Positions 30,642 through 38,691 are shown, numbered from the stretch's first letter. The stretch: 44,704 bases of DNA from Akkermansia sp. (GCA_017399165.1 JAFQEF010000102.1:1-44704), one strand, 5' to 3'. Notes: generated by a model from the letters alone, not told the origin. Program-made: numbers and translations.

Positions 30642-32210
30642 ATGCAACTATTAGAATCCCTCATGGATTTCCTGAGTGGCGTGGGTCTGACCCAGATGAC
30701 CTGGCAGATGTACGTCATGTGGGGCGTTGTGGTACTCATGCTGTATTTGGGTGTTGTCAAGCAGTTTGAACCGCTGCTGATGGTGCCGATTGCCTTCGGT
30801 GCCCTCATTGCCAACATCCCCGATAACGGCATGGTCATTACCCAAGCCACGATGCAAGTGGCTGCCATCGACCCCGAGACCGGCAAGTTCCTTGACCCGA
30901 ATGACCCGAACCTCACCGATGAGCAGCGCGACAAAACCATCATGAAAGACGTGGGTTTCCTGCGTCTGCAACTCATCCGCCACAAACATGTGGATGATGC
31001 TCAGACTCTTGCCCTCGCCCTCACCCGCGGTGGCTACACGGAGGATGAAATCAAAGCCCTTACGGATGAAGATAAAGCCCTCATCCTGGCAACTCCCGAT
31101 ATGGAGAAGGCCGAGCGTGCCAAGCTTACGGCTGAGCAGCAGCTCGAATACTTCAAATTGGCAGCCGCCAAGAAGATTCCCGCCGTTTATGAGCAGGTGT
31201 ATGACCCCGCCACAGGCAAAGCCCGTAAAGGCCGCCTGAATGTAACCGGTCAAGAGGTAGAAGAAGTACTCGTTAAAAAACCCGAGGGTGGTCTGTTCGA
31301 CTGGATTGGCTTGGGTATCAAGTGCGAGCTCTTCCCCCCGCTCATCTTCTTGGGTGTAGGTGCCCTTACGGACTTCGGGCCGCTGTTGGCAGCTCCCCGT
31401 GCCCTGTTGTTGGGTGCAGCTGCACAAGGCGGTGTAGCCTTCACCTTCATTTGCGCTGTATGCCTGGGCTTCACGCCCGAGCAGGCAAGCTCCATCGGCA
31501 TTATCGGTGGTGCAGACGGTCCCACCTCCATCTTCCTGGCCAGTAGCTTGGCACCGGAGCTCTTGGGAGCCATTGCCGTGGCAGCCTACACCTACATGGC
31601 CTTGGTACCGTTGATTCAGCCGCCCTTCATGCGCCTGTGCACCACAGAGGCCCAGCGTAAGATTAAGATGAAGAGCCTGCGCCAGGTATCCAAGGGAGAG
31701 AAGCTCTTCTTCTGCTTCACGGTAACGATTCTGACCATCCTGCTCTGCCCGGATGCCGCCCCGCTGTTGGGCATGCTCATGTTGGGCAACTTCCTGCGCG
31801 AGTGTAAGGTGACAGAGCGCTTGGTAAGCTGTGCTCAGAATGAGCTGATGAACATCGTGACCATCCTCTTGGGTGTATCCGTAGGTCTCACCATGCAGGG
31901 TGAGCGCTTCCTGATGCCGGAGACTCTGCTCATCATCATGCTGGGTGTGGTAGCCTTTGCCGTGGCAACCTGCTGTGGTTTGGCATTTGCTCAGATCATG
32001 AACCTTATCCCCGGCTGGAGCAAGACCCCCATCAACCCGCTCATCGGTTCCGCCGGTGTATCTGCCGTACCCATGGCCGCCCGTGTATCCCACAACGAGG
32101 GTCAAAAGGCAGACCGCACCAACTTCCTGCTCATGCACGCCATGGGCCCCAACGTGGCCGGTGTGATCGGCACCGCCGTTATTGCAGGCTACTACATCTC
32201 CACCCTGTAA
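30642..32210 (+). CDS. mmdB: Na+-translocating decarboxylase beta subunit (OadB/MmdB) with a large insertion
   Basis: Integral membrane pump that couples decarboxylation of carboxybiotin to Na+ export. The 522-aa product is longer than the usual 370-430. Strong family blocks: FPPLIFLGVGALTDFGPLLA (231-250, with the key Asp244), GIIGGADGPTSIFLASSLAPELLGAIAVAAYTYMALVPLIQPP, and GWSKTPINPLIGSAGVSAVPMAARVSHNEGQ near the C-terminus. Between the first spans and residue 217 lies an unusual hydrophilic stretch (about 61-217) with TDEQRDKTIMKDVGF, GYTEDEIKALTDEDKALI and AEQQLEYFKLAAAKKIPAVYEQVYDPATGKARKG. This is not part of the common fold. It ends the mmd operon at a strong terminator. Confidence 0.93.
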   Translation: MQLLESLMDFLSGVGLTQMTWQMYVMWGVVVLMLYLGVVKQFEPLLMVPIAFGALIANIPDNGMVITQATMQVAAIDPETGKFLDPNDPNLTDEQRDKTIMKDVGFLRLQLIRHKHVDDAQTLALALTRGGYTEDEIKALTDEDKALILATPDMEKAERAKLTAEQQLEYFKLAAAKKIPAVYEQVYDPATGKARKGRLNVTGQEVEEVLVKKPEGGLFDWIGLGIKCELFPPLIFLGVGALTDFGPLLAAPRALLLGAAAQGGVAFTFICAVCLGFTPEQASSIGIIGGADGPTSIFLASSLAPELLGAIAVAAYTYMALVPLIQPPFMRLCTTEAQRKIKMKSLRQVSKGEKLFFCFTVTILTILLCPDAAPLLGMLMLGNFLRECKVTERLVSCAQNELMNIVTILLGVSVGLTMQGERFLMPETLLIIMLGVVAFAVATCCGLAFAQIMNLIPGWSKTPINPLIGSAGVSAVPMAARVSHNEGQKADRTNFLLMHAMGPNVAGVIGTAVIAGYYISTL

Positions 32211-32235
32211 TAACCGCATTCCATCCATTCAAAAA

Positions 32236-32265
32236 GCCGCAACCTGCACAAGGTTGCGGCTTTTT
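32236..32265 (+). terminator. Strong terminator of the mmd operon
   Basis: GCCGCAACCT (32236-32245) pairs perfectly with AGGTTGCGGC (32251-32260) over a five-base loop, then TTTTT; AAAAA before the stem allows action in the opposite direction for pth. Confidence 0.93.
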
Positions 32266-32308
32266 AGTTTGCTTGAAAAAGAAAACGGCGTTTTAGGCGG
32301 CAATAGAT

Positions 32309-32956
32309 TCAGGATTCTGCGGGGGATTCCTCTTGGGTGGGTGGGGTGTCTGCCTGCTCGGGTTGGGGGGCGGGCTTTTCTTTTTTCTTCTTTTCCTTGC
32401 GGATATTGAATTGGTTGGCGGCGGCATCAAAGCCGTCTCGCAAGGCGGTGAGGGTGGCGGCAGTGGCTTTGAGGAGGGCTTCCTCAAGCAGGGGGCGTTC
32501 ATCGGGCGCAAACTTGCCGAGCACGTGACTAACCATCTGCTTTTGCCCGGGGGCGCTGATCCCCACACGCAGGCGGGGGAATTTCTCCGTACCCAAGTGG
32601 GCAATGAGGGATTTCATGCCGTTGTGTCCTCCGGCAGAGCCCCCTGCCCGCAGGCGCATGGTACCCACGGGGAAGGAGATGTCATCATACACCACAAACA
32701 CCTGCTCGGGGTCAAACTTAAAGTAGCGCATGAGCGGGCCCACGCTCTCGCCGGAGGCATTCATGAAGGTTTGTGGCTTGACCAGCAGCACACCCGGGCC
32801 GGCGGCTACCTCTGCCTTGTAGGCTTTCTCCGGTTTCCATTCTGCGCCGAAGTGAGCAGCAAGCCTATCCATCACCATGAACCCGACATTGTGACGGGTG
32901 GCGGCGTAATCCCGGCCGGGGTTACCCAGCCCCACGATGATACGGATAGGCTTCAT
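32309..32956 (-). CDS. pth: Peptidyl-tRNA hydrolase
   Basis: Essential enzyme that releases peptides from dropped-off peptidyl-tRNA. The 215-aa product has the Pth signatures IIVGLGNPGRDYAATRHNVGF (Asn12, catalytic His22), LLVKPQTFMNASGESVGPLM (about 57-76), VVYDDISFPVGTMRLRAGGSAGGHNGMKSL and GISAPGQKQMVSHVLGKF. Beyond residue 185 there is a low-complexity Lys/Pro/Glu/Gln tail (RKEKKKKEKPAPQPEQ and onward) not needed for the fold. It lies 15 bp after leuA on the same strand and is probably co-transcribed with it. Confidence 0.96.
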   Translation of the reverse strand: MKPIRIIVGLGNPGRDYAATRHNVGFMVMDRLAAHFGAEWKPEKAYKAEVAAGPGVLLVKPQTFMNASGESVGPLMRYFKFDPEQVFVVYDDISFPVGTMRLRAGGSAGGHNGMKSLIAHLGTEKFPRLRVGISAPGQKQMVSHVLGKFAPDERPLLEEALLKATAATLTALRDGFDAAANQFNIRKEKKKKEKPAPQPEQADTPPTQEESPAES

Positions 32957-32971
32957 GCTCTATGCAACAGC

Positions 32972-34528
32972 TCAGATACCGAGCTGGTTAAAGGTAATGT
33001 TACGGTTGACCGCGTTGAGGTAAGCGCGGGCGGAGGCTTCAATGACGTCCGTAGCGGCACCCTTGCCGGATACAGGCTTGGCGTTGCAGTCATCGCAATC
33101 GCCGAAGTGCACTTTCACGCTGACTTCACCCAAGGCATCCTGCCCAATGGAGGTAGCACGCACGTTGTAGTCCACCAGCTCACCGGCAGACTGCGTGATG
33201 CGGTCTATGGCCTTGAAGCAGGCGTTAACGGGGCCGTTACCAATGGCGCAGTCGGTGTACTCCTCATCATCTTTAACAAGGGTAACGGTAGCCGTAGGCA
33301 GGGCGGCAGAGCCGGCAATAAACTGAATGCTCTTGAGCTGCCACACCCCGTTGGAGGTGCTCAGCGAGTCGTCCACAATGGAGGACAAGTCATCATCGTA
33401 CACAAACTTTTTGCTGTCGCCCACCTTTTTGAAACGCTCGAACACGTGGGTAAGCTCATCGTTAGACAGGGTGTGACCCAGTTTCTCCAAACGAGCTTTC
33501 ACGGCAGCGCGGCCACTGTGTTTGGTAAGGGGCAGCTCTGTTTCACCCCAACCCACCTCTACAGGGTCAATAATCTCATAGGTTTCACGCTTGGCAAGAA
33601 TACCATGCTGGTGAATACCCGAGCTGTGAGCAAAGGCGTTTTCACCCACAATGGCTTTAGAGCGCTGCACCACCATGCCGCTCATGCGGGATACCACGCG
33701 GCTGGTCTTCACAATCTCACGAGTGTTGAGGTTGTGGGGCTTTTCGCCGGGGGCAAAGCCAAAGGCCTCGGGGCGGGTGGAGAGCGCCATGGCGCACTCC
33801 TCAATAGCAGTGTTGCCGGCACGCTCGCCAATACCGTTGATGGTGCCCTCCACCTGACGGGCACCGGCCTGCACGGCTGCCAAAGAGTTGGCCACAGCCA
33901 TGCCTATATCGTTGTGGCAATGCACGGAGATAACGGCATCATCAATATTCTTCACATTGTCCTTCAAATACTTAATGATGGTGTAGTACTCGGACGGCGT
34001 GGTAAAGCCCACGGTGTCGGGGATATTGACGGTGGTGGCACCGGCGGCAATCACGGCCTCCACCACTTGGGCCAGGTAGTCATGCTCGGTGCGGCTGGCG
34101 TCCTCTGCGGAGAACTCCACATCGCTCACCAAGCTCTTGGCAAGCTTAACACCCTCTACCGCCATTTGCAAAATCTCCTCCTTGCTCTTTTTGAGCTTGA
34201 ACTCGCGGTGCAAGGGGCTGGTAGCCAAGAACACGTGTATGCGGCCCCGGTCCCCCGCAGGGGCAACGGCAGCGGCAGCTTTGCGTATATCGTTCTCCAC
34301 GCAGCGGGCCAAGCCGGCAATACGGCAGTTTTTGATGGTTCTGGCAATGGTGTACACGGCATCAAAGTCGCCGTCGGAGATGCAGGGGAAACCGGCCTCA
34401 ATTACATCCACACCTAGCTTTTCGAGCTGACGTGCAACTTCCAGCTTCTGGCGGAGATTCATAGAAGCTCCGGGGCATTGCTCACCATCGCGCAGCGTGG
34501 TATCGAAGAATTGTACTTTGTCGCTCAT
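32972..34528 (-). CDS. leuA: 2-isopropylmalate synthase
   Basis: First committed enzyme of leucine synthesis: condenses acetyl-CoA with 2-oxoisovalerate. The 518-aa product matches the bacterial form. HMGL-like motifs: FFDTTLRDGEQCPGASM (7-23), HCHNDIGMAVANSLAAVQAGARQVEGTINGIGERAGNTAIEE with the metal His pair and Glu, and FAHSSGIHQHGILAKRETYEII. The C-terminal LeuA dimer/regulatory domain (from about 390) ends with the ASARAYLNAVNR stretch and should give leucine feedback control. Citramalate or homocitrate synthase are less likely given overall pattern. It has a promoter overlapped by a 9-bp dyad and precedes pth. Confidence 0.95.
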   Translation of the reverse strand: MSDKVQFFDTTLRDGEQCPGASMNLRQKLEVARQLEKLGVDVIEAGFPCISDGDFDAVYTIARTIKNCRIAGLARCVENDIRKAAAAVAPAGDRGRIHVFLATSPLHREFKLKKSKEEILQMAVEGVKLAKSLVSDVEFSAEDASRTEHDYLAQVVEAVIAAGATTVNIPDTVGFTTPSEYYTIIKYLKDNVKNIDDAVISVHCHNDIGMAVANSLAAVQAGARQVEGTINGIGERAGNTAIEECAMALSTRPEAFGFAPGEKPHNLNTREIVKTSRVVSRMSGMVVQRSKAIVGENAFAHSSGIHQHGILAKRETYEIIDPVEVGWGETELPLTKHSGRAAVKARLEKLGHTLSNDELTHVFERFKKVGDSKKFVYDDDLSSIVDDSLSTSNGVWQLKSIQFIAGSAALPTATVTLVKDDEEYTDCAIGNGPVNACFKAIDRITQSAGELVDYNVRATSIGQDALGEVSVKVHFGDCDDCNAKPVSGKGAATDVIEASARAYLNAVNRNITFNQLGI

Positions 34529-34560
34529 AGCTTATGTTGATGTTTTGTTTAAGTGCTGGC

Positions 34561-34589
34561 ATTCTACACCAAATCCCCCGCAACTGCAA
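34561..34589 (-). promoter_or_regulatory. leuA promoter
   Basis: On the minus strand TTGCAG (34584-34589), 17-bp spacer, TAGAAT (34561-34566); leader of about 25 nt to ATG 34528. No leader peptide of leucine codons is visible. Confidence 0.65.
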
Positions 34590-34600
34590 GCGATTTGGTG
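34567..34600. promoter_or_regulatory. 9-bp inverted repeat overlapping the leuA promoter
   Basis: CACCAAATC (34567-34575) pairs with GATTTGGTG (34592-34600) across 16 bases. One arm lies in the promoter spacer directly next to the -10 box, the other upstream of the -35. It could be an operator, or a weak terminator of the SMUG1 gene. Confidence 0.5.
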
Positions 34601-34624
34601 TTGCATGACATAAGAGGTCACGGC

Positions 34625-35362
34625 TCAGGCAAGGCCGGCTTGGGCCAGGATATCCCGTATTTGTTGGCGCGGGCGCTCGGGCCAGCACTTGTTGGCCACG
34701 GGGCTGGCCGGGCTGGGGTGCAAAATAGTGCCTAAGGTAAACTGTTTATCCGGCAAGGCCGCGGCTGCCGTTTCCAGTTGTTTGAGGGCATAGCCGCCCA
34801 CACCCACCAGGCACTTGGGTTGCAGAATCTCAATAAGGCGCACCAAGTGGCGTTGGCAGGCGGCATCAATTTGCTGCATCTGCTCTTTAGGTAACTGTGT
34901 GGGGGTAATGTTGGCACCGCTCTCGCTCATCCAGATAAGCGGGCAATAGTTAGCCACATAAGCGTGTTCAAAAAAGGCATCTGCCGTGCCGTACATCTCC
35001 TCAAAAAGCCCCCACAGGCGGCGGCCGCTTACCTCTGAGCGCGGGCAATTAAAGCCCTGCACAGGGCGTTTGGGGTGCGTGGCGGGGGGCTGCCCAATGG
35101 GGGCGGTAATACCCATCCACAAGGTCACGGCAGCAATTTCACCAAAGGGCACACCTGTTTGTGCCATACCGAAGGGGCCGGGGTTCATGCCGAGGTAGAG
35201 CACATCCTTTTGCCCGGCAGCAAAGCGGCGTATATAAGCCTCATGCCCAGCCCAAGCATAGGTGAGCGGGTTGTAAGTATAAGCCACAGGGGCATCAAAG
35301 GTAAGAGCCTGCATCTCATCACACAGCTCTCGCGCGGCGTTAATCACTTGTTGAATCTGCAT
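34625..35362 (-). CDS. SMUG1-type uracil-DNA glycosylase
   Basis: Base-excision repair enzyme removing uracil and related lesions from DNA. The 245-aa protein follows vertebrate SMUG1 closely: LYLGMNPGPFGMAQTGVPFGE (56-75), HPKRPVQGFNCPRSEVSGRRLWGLFEEM (96-123), VANYCPLIWMSESGANITPTQLP, and motif 2 HPSPASPVANKCW (215-227). Asn60 and His215 correspond to the catalytic residues of SMUG1. This class is known in few bacteria (Geobacter metallireducens has a studied member) compared with the Ung type. A single-gene unit between leuA and parA, with no clear promoter resolved; the start at ATG 35362 fits the human N-terminal alignment. Confidence 0.92.
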   Translation of the reverse strand: MQIQQVINAARELCDEMQALTFDAPVAYTYNPLTYAWAGHEAYIRRFAAGQKDVLYLGMNPGPFGMAQTGVPFGEIAAVTLWMGITAPIGQPPATHPKRPVQGFNCPRSEVSGRRLWGLFEEMYGTADAFFEHAYVANYCPLIWMSESGANITPTQLPKEQMQQIDAACQRHLVRLIEILQPKCLVGVGGYALKQLETAAAALPDKQFTLGTILHPSPASPVANKCWPERPRQQIRDILAQAGLA

Positions 35363-35408
35363 GACATGAGTTTATCATAACAATGGCAGGCTAGCAACAA
35401 TTATCGGC

Positions 35409-35437
35409 TTGAAAATGCAATATCATTTCTGTATAAT
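35409..35437 (+). promoter_or_regulatory. parA promoter
   Basis: TTGAAA (35409-35414), 17-bp spacer, TATAAT (35432-35437), then seven bases to GTG 35445. The upstream ATG codons at 35409 and 35436 lie inside this promoter and cannot be starts of this transcript. Confidence 0.8.
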
Positions 35438-35444
35438 GGCGCGC

Positions 35445-36215
35445 GTGAAAGTCATAGCCATAGCTAACCAGAAGGGTGGAGTAGGCAAAACCACCACCGC
35501 CGTTAATTTATCTGCCGCCCTTGCCATGCGCGGTAAACGCGTGCTGCTCATCGATGTGGACTCTCAGGCCAATGCCTCTCAAGCTCTCGGTGTAGAGGTT
35601 GATTGCGAGCACAGCATCTACCAGGCACTCATCGGCAATAAATTGATGGAGGAGCTGATTCGCCCTGCTCACCGCCGCAATCTTTCCATCATCCCCGCCC
35701 ACATGGACCTCTCCGGTGTGGAGGTAGAGCTCACGCAAAACGGCACCCACCTTACCTGCATGCGGGATGCCATGGAGGGGCTGCGCTCCAGCAAATACTA
35801 TGACTACGTCTTTTTAGACACCCCGCCCTCCCTCGGCGTGCTCATGACCAGCTCCCTGTGCGCCTGTGATGAGGTGCTCACCCCCATGCAGTGCGAGTTC
35901 CTCAGCTTGGATGGCCTCTCCAAAATCCTTTACGTGGTAGAGCAAATACGAGAGAGCGGTGCCAACCCCAACCTGAAACACGAGGGCGTGCTCATGACCA
36001 TGTACAGCAACACCAACTTGGCTAATCAAGTGATTGCTCAGGTTAAAGAAAACCTGCCGGACCAACTTTACACCACCTACATCCCCCGCTCCGTGCGCGT
36101 GGCAGAGGCCCCCAGTTTCGGTAAAACCGTCATTGAGCATGACCCGTACGGCACGGCCTCCATGGCCTACCAAAATGCAGCCAAAGAGTTCTTGGCACGC
36201 CACCGCAAACGCTGA
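35445..36215 (+). CDS. parA: ParA/Soj-family partition ATPase
   Basis: Deviant Walker-type ATPase that positions DNA or other cargo on the nucleoid. From GTG 35445 the product is 256 aa and starts KVIAIANQKGGVGKTTTAVNL, the standard Soj N-terminus with Walker A at about 9-17. DVDSQANASQALG, YVFLDTPPSLGVLMTSSL (Walker B) and TYIPRSVRVAEAPSFGKTVIEHDPYGTAS are also typical of chromosomal Soj. No parB follows; the next gene is comF, 29 bp downstream. The GTG start is supported by the promoter, which predicts a leaderless mRNA beginning there; the longer frame from 35409 is an artefact. Confidence 0.94.
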   Translation: MKVIAIANQKGGVGKTTTAVNLSAALAMRGKRVLLIDVDSQANASQALGVEVDCEHSIYQALIGNKLMEELIRPAHRRNLSIIPAHMDLSGVEVELTQNGTHLTCMRDAMEGLRSSKYYDYVFLDTPPSLGVLMTSSLCACDEVLTPMQCEFLSLDGLSKILYVVEQIRESGANPNLKHEGVLMTMYSNTNLANQVIAQVKENLPDQLYTTYIPRSVRVAEAPSFGKTVIEHDPYGTASMAYQNAAKEFLARHRKR

Positions 36216-36244
36216 TTCTGCCCCCGCCACCAACAGCCATCGCC

Positions 36245-36961
36245 ATGCTCCACTGGCTGTACCCCATGACCTGCCGCCTGTGCGGAGAAGCCGCCACCAC
36301 CGCACTGTGCCCGGACTGCCTGGCAAAATTGCCGCGTGTACCGCGCCCCATTTGCCTGTATTGCGGGGCACCCGTTGCCGGAGATTTGGCGGATGCCTAC
36401 CACTGCCACGCCTGCAAAAGCAAGCCCCGCCCCTTTGAGCTGGCGCGCTCTGCCCTGCTGACGGCAGATAGCACCATGCCACTGATTCATGAGCTGAAAT
36501 ACAAGGGGGCCTCCTACTTAGGGGCAGCGCTCACCCCTGCTCTGGCAGAGCTTTGGCAGGCCACCCCCGAGCTTGCAGCCTACAAACAAGCCGCCATTGT
36601 GCCCGTGCCGCTCAGCCGCCTGCACATGCAACGCCGTGGCTATAACCAGGCGGAGGAGCTGGCTGCCCCCTTGGCAAAAAAATTAGGCTTACCCATGGCA
36701 TACCCCTTGCAGCGAGTGGATACACAGGCAGACAGCCAAACCAGGCTCTCCGCCGCAGAGCGACTCAGAAACGCCCGCCTTGCCTATAAGCCCAAACCGG
36801 AGTACGCCAACGGCAAAAAGCAACTGCCCGAGTATGTAGTGTTGGTGGATGATGTATACACCACCGGGGCCACCGTTCGCGCCTGCGCCGCCGCCCTCAA
36901 AAGCCTGCCGGGTGTTAAACATGTGGCAGTGCTTACTTTGCTGCGTGTTGAAAAACATTGA
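36245..36961 (+). CDS. comF: ComF-family phosphoribosyltransferase-like protein
   Basis: The 238-aa protein combines an N-terminal double zinc-finger (CRLCGEAATTALCPDCLAKLPRVPRPICLYCGAPVAG...HCHACKS, about 10-58) with a C-terminal PRTase domain. The PRPP-binding loop VVLVDDVYTTGATVRACAAAL lies at about 197-217, and VPVPLSRLHMQRRGYNQAEELAAPLA at about 120-145 is diagnostic for ComF. ComF proteins are associated with DNA uptake in naturally competent bacteria, though many carriers are not known to be competent. It is likely co-transcribed with parA and is followed by a terminator. Confidence 0.94.
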   Translation: MLHWLYPMTCRLCGEAATTALCPDCLAKLPRVPRPICLYCGAPVAGDLADAYHCHACKSKPRPFELARSALLTADSTMPLIHELKYKGASYLGAALTPALAELWQATPELAAYKQAAIVPVPLSRLHMQRRGYNQAEELAAPLAKKLGLPMAYPLQRVDTQADSQTRLSAAERLRNARLAYKPKPEYANGKKQLPEYVVLVDDVYTTGATVRACAAALKSLPGVKHVAVLTLLRVEKH

Positions 36962-36992
36962 TGGCAAAGTGGCAATTTGTCTATATCGCAGG

Positions 36993-37016
36993 GTGGGACT
37001 TATGTCCCACTTTTTT
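36993..37016 (+). terminator. Terminator after comF
   Basis: GTGGGAC (36993-36999) pairs with GTCCCAC (37004-37010) over TTAT, followed by TTTTTT. Confidence 0.85.
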
Positions 37017-37028
37017 GGTGATGCTACT

Positions 37029-37937
37029 TTACTCGTGCTTACGGCCACGGGGGTGAAAACTGCGGTGCAGGCCTACCAAGCGTTTAGCCTCTACATGGGT
37101 ATAGATTTGCGTGGTCGCCAAATCTGCATGGCCCAGCATATCCTGAATCACACGCAAATCTGCCCCGTTCTCTAATAAGTGGGTGGCAAAAGAATGCCGC
37201 ATGATATGCGGGTACACATGCTCGCTGAGACCGGCCTCTGCCGCACGCTTTCGTATAATTTGACGAATACGTTCGCGGGTGAGGCGCTCCCCACGGTTGG
37301 ATAAAAAGAGCTCGGGTACGCGGTGCCCCTCCCTCGCCAACACATGGCGAGCTTGCTGCACATAATTTTGCAAGGCCTTGGCAGCCATGGTACCCATGGG
37401 CACATAGCGCGTTTTGCCACCCTTGCCGGTAATGCGCAAAAACTTTTCCTCCCAGCTGATTTGGTCTGCCCGCAAACGCACCAGCTCACTCACACGCAGG
37501 CCGCTGCCGTAGAGCATCTCCAAAATGGCGCGGTCTCTTGCGCCGTAGGGTATATCATCCGCATCTGTAGCATCCAGCATCTTTGCTACAGATTCCGCAG
37601 CCAAGGTCTCCGGTATGGCTTGGCGCACCGCCCCGCCTTTTACCAAGGCTGCGGGGTTTTGCTCAATAACAGCCCTGGAGTTAAGATACCGAAAAAAGCG
37701 TCGCAAATGCACCATGGCAATGCGGCAGCTGGAAAACGCAAGCCCCTCCTCATGCAGCAAACGGCGGTATTCTGCCAGCAGGGGTTCTGTAATGTGTTGC
37801 GGGGTGAGCTCACGGCTGCGGCACCACTCCGTAAAGCGAGCCAAGCTCCTGCGCACGGATTCCCGATAATTGACACTCAGGCCGCATTCTGCAGCCAAAT
37901 AGAGCAAAAATCGCTCCGTAAGCGCAGGCCACTCCAT
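37029..37937 (-). CDS. Tyrosine recombinase of the XerC/XerD type
   Basis: Site-specific recombinase of 302 aa, the standard Xer length, probably acting in chromosome dimer resolution. The SAM-like DNA-binding domain (about 4-90) is followed by the catalytic domain with Arg148 (GLRVSEL), Lys in GKGGKTRYVPMG (171-182), His244 and Arg247 (HIMRHSFATHL), His270 (MLGHADLATTQIYTHV) and Tyr279. All catalytic residues are intact. No integrated element or att-like direct repeats flank it, which favours a housekeeping Xer over a phage integrase. It follows the gene at 37944 by six bases and shares its transcript. Confidence 0.93.
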   Translation of the reverse strand: MEWPALTERFLLYLAAECGLSVNYRESVRRSLARFTEWCRSRELTPQHITEPLLAEYRRLLHEEGLAFSSCRIAMVHLRRFFRYLNSRAVIEQNPAALVKGGAVRQAIPETLAAESVAKMLDATDADDIPYGARDRAILEMLYGSGLRVSELVRLRADQISWEEKFLRITGKGGKTRYVPMGTMAAKALQNYVQQARHVLAREGHRVPELFLSNRGERLTRERIRQIIRKRAAEAGLSEHVYPHIMRHSFATHLLENGADLRVIQDMLGHADLATTQIYTHVEAKRLVGLHRSFHPRGRKHE

Positions 37938-37943
37938 AATGCA

Positions 37944-38642
37944 TCAATTGGCGGAGGATGCGGCCGGCTCGGGCAACGGCTCAAAGGGGATATCATCCCC
38001 CGGGGTGTAACCGGCAGCAGGTTCTGTTGCGTTGGGTAACGACTCGCCGGATTCCACTTGGCGCTTGGCCTCTTCAAAGGCGGCAGACTTATCAGTAGTA
38101 GTACCCACTACTACCACCGTGCGACCACTCTTATTGGTGGTAAGGGTTTGGTTTTCACCAATCTGCAACTCAGCATCCGGCAAAAGGGTGCCCGTGGCAC
38201 CGGGCTCCATACCGGGTAAAATGCCCTGCCCATCGGGCAAGAAATCCCCCGTTGTGGTGAGCATGGATACCGGGTCCACAAAGTCGCTCTCTCTCAAAAA
38301 GCCGCGCTTACCGTCATCTGTCTCCACAAAGTAATAGGTACCCTCACAGGCAATAATTTTAGCCTTCTCGGTCTTAACCATGCGGCCACCGGGGTCTTCC
38401 GTATGGTCGGGGTTGCGGTTAAAAAGGAAAGCCTTGCCGTCTCGCACATCAATCTTAGCGCCATCCACAAACATGCCCTCCTTCACCAGCTTACGGCGAG
38501 CCTCTGCACGGGCAGCTGCGGCACCGGGAGGATCCAGCGGGGAGTCCTCTTTCAGGTACTCAGGGGTATACTCCCCTTTCTCAAATAATGAGCAAGAGGT
38601 AAGGAGCAGTGATGTTGCAAGAAGTAGGTATAAGGGCTTCAT
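37944..38642 (-). CDS. Lipoprotein of unknown function
   Basis: The 232-aa product starts at ATG 38642 with a lipoprotein signal (MKPLYLLLATSLLLTSC, Cys17). The mature part is soluble and beta-rich with an SH3-like look (DGKAFLFNRNPDHTEDPGGRMVKTEKAKIIACEGTYYFVETDDGKRGFLRESDFV, about 67-121), followed by Pro/Gly/Thr-rich sequence and an acidic C-terminus. The segment TYYFVETDDGKRGFLRESDF resembles bacterial SH3 domains, so binding to peptide or wall is possible. The promoter ends eight bases before ATG 38642, favouring this over an in-frame codon at 38672. It precedes the xer gene. Confidence 0.75.
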   Translation of the reverse strand: MKPLYLLLATSLLLTSCSLFEKGEYTPEYLKEDSPLDPPGAAAARAEARRKLVKEGMFVDGAKIDVRDGKAFLFNRNPDHTEDPGGRMVKTEKAKIIACEGTYYFVETDDGKRGFLRESDFVDPVSMLTTTGDFLPDGQGILPGMEPGATGTLLPDAELQIGENQTLTTNKSGRTVVVVGTTTDKSAAFEEAKRQVESGESLPNATEPAAGYTPGDDIPFEPLPEPAASSAN

Positions 38643-38650
38643 ACGCGCGC

Positions 38651-38679
38651 AAGGTATCACAGGGATTAACAAAATGCAA
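38651..38679 (-). promoter_or_regulatory. Promoter of the lipoprotein-xer unit
   Basis: On the minus strand TTGCAT (38674-38679), 17-bp spacer, TACCTT (38651-38656), eight bases before ATG 38642. Confidence 0.5.
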
Positions 38680-38691
38680 GTCTGTTTAGCG

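Noticed and set aside
30651..32228. Open frame opposite mmdB
   Set aside because: Shadow of the pump gene; it would also run into the operon terminator.
32333..34417. Very long open frame on the plus strand (694 codons) opposite pth and leuA
   Set aside because: It is antisense to two clear genes, has no family features and arises from codon bias in GC-rich sequence.
37029..37937. Phage or integrative element integrase
   Set aside because: Standard Xer length, housekeeping neighbours, and no att-like direct repeats or phage genes; tRNA-Thr at 41179 is intact and not adjacent.
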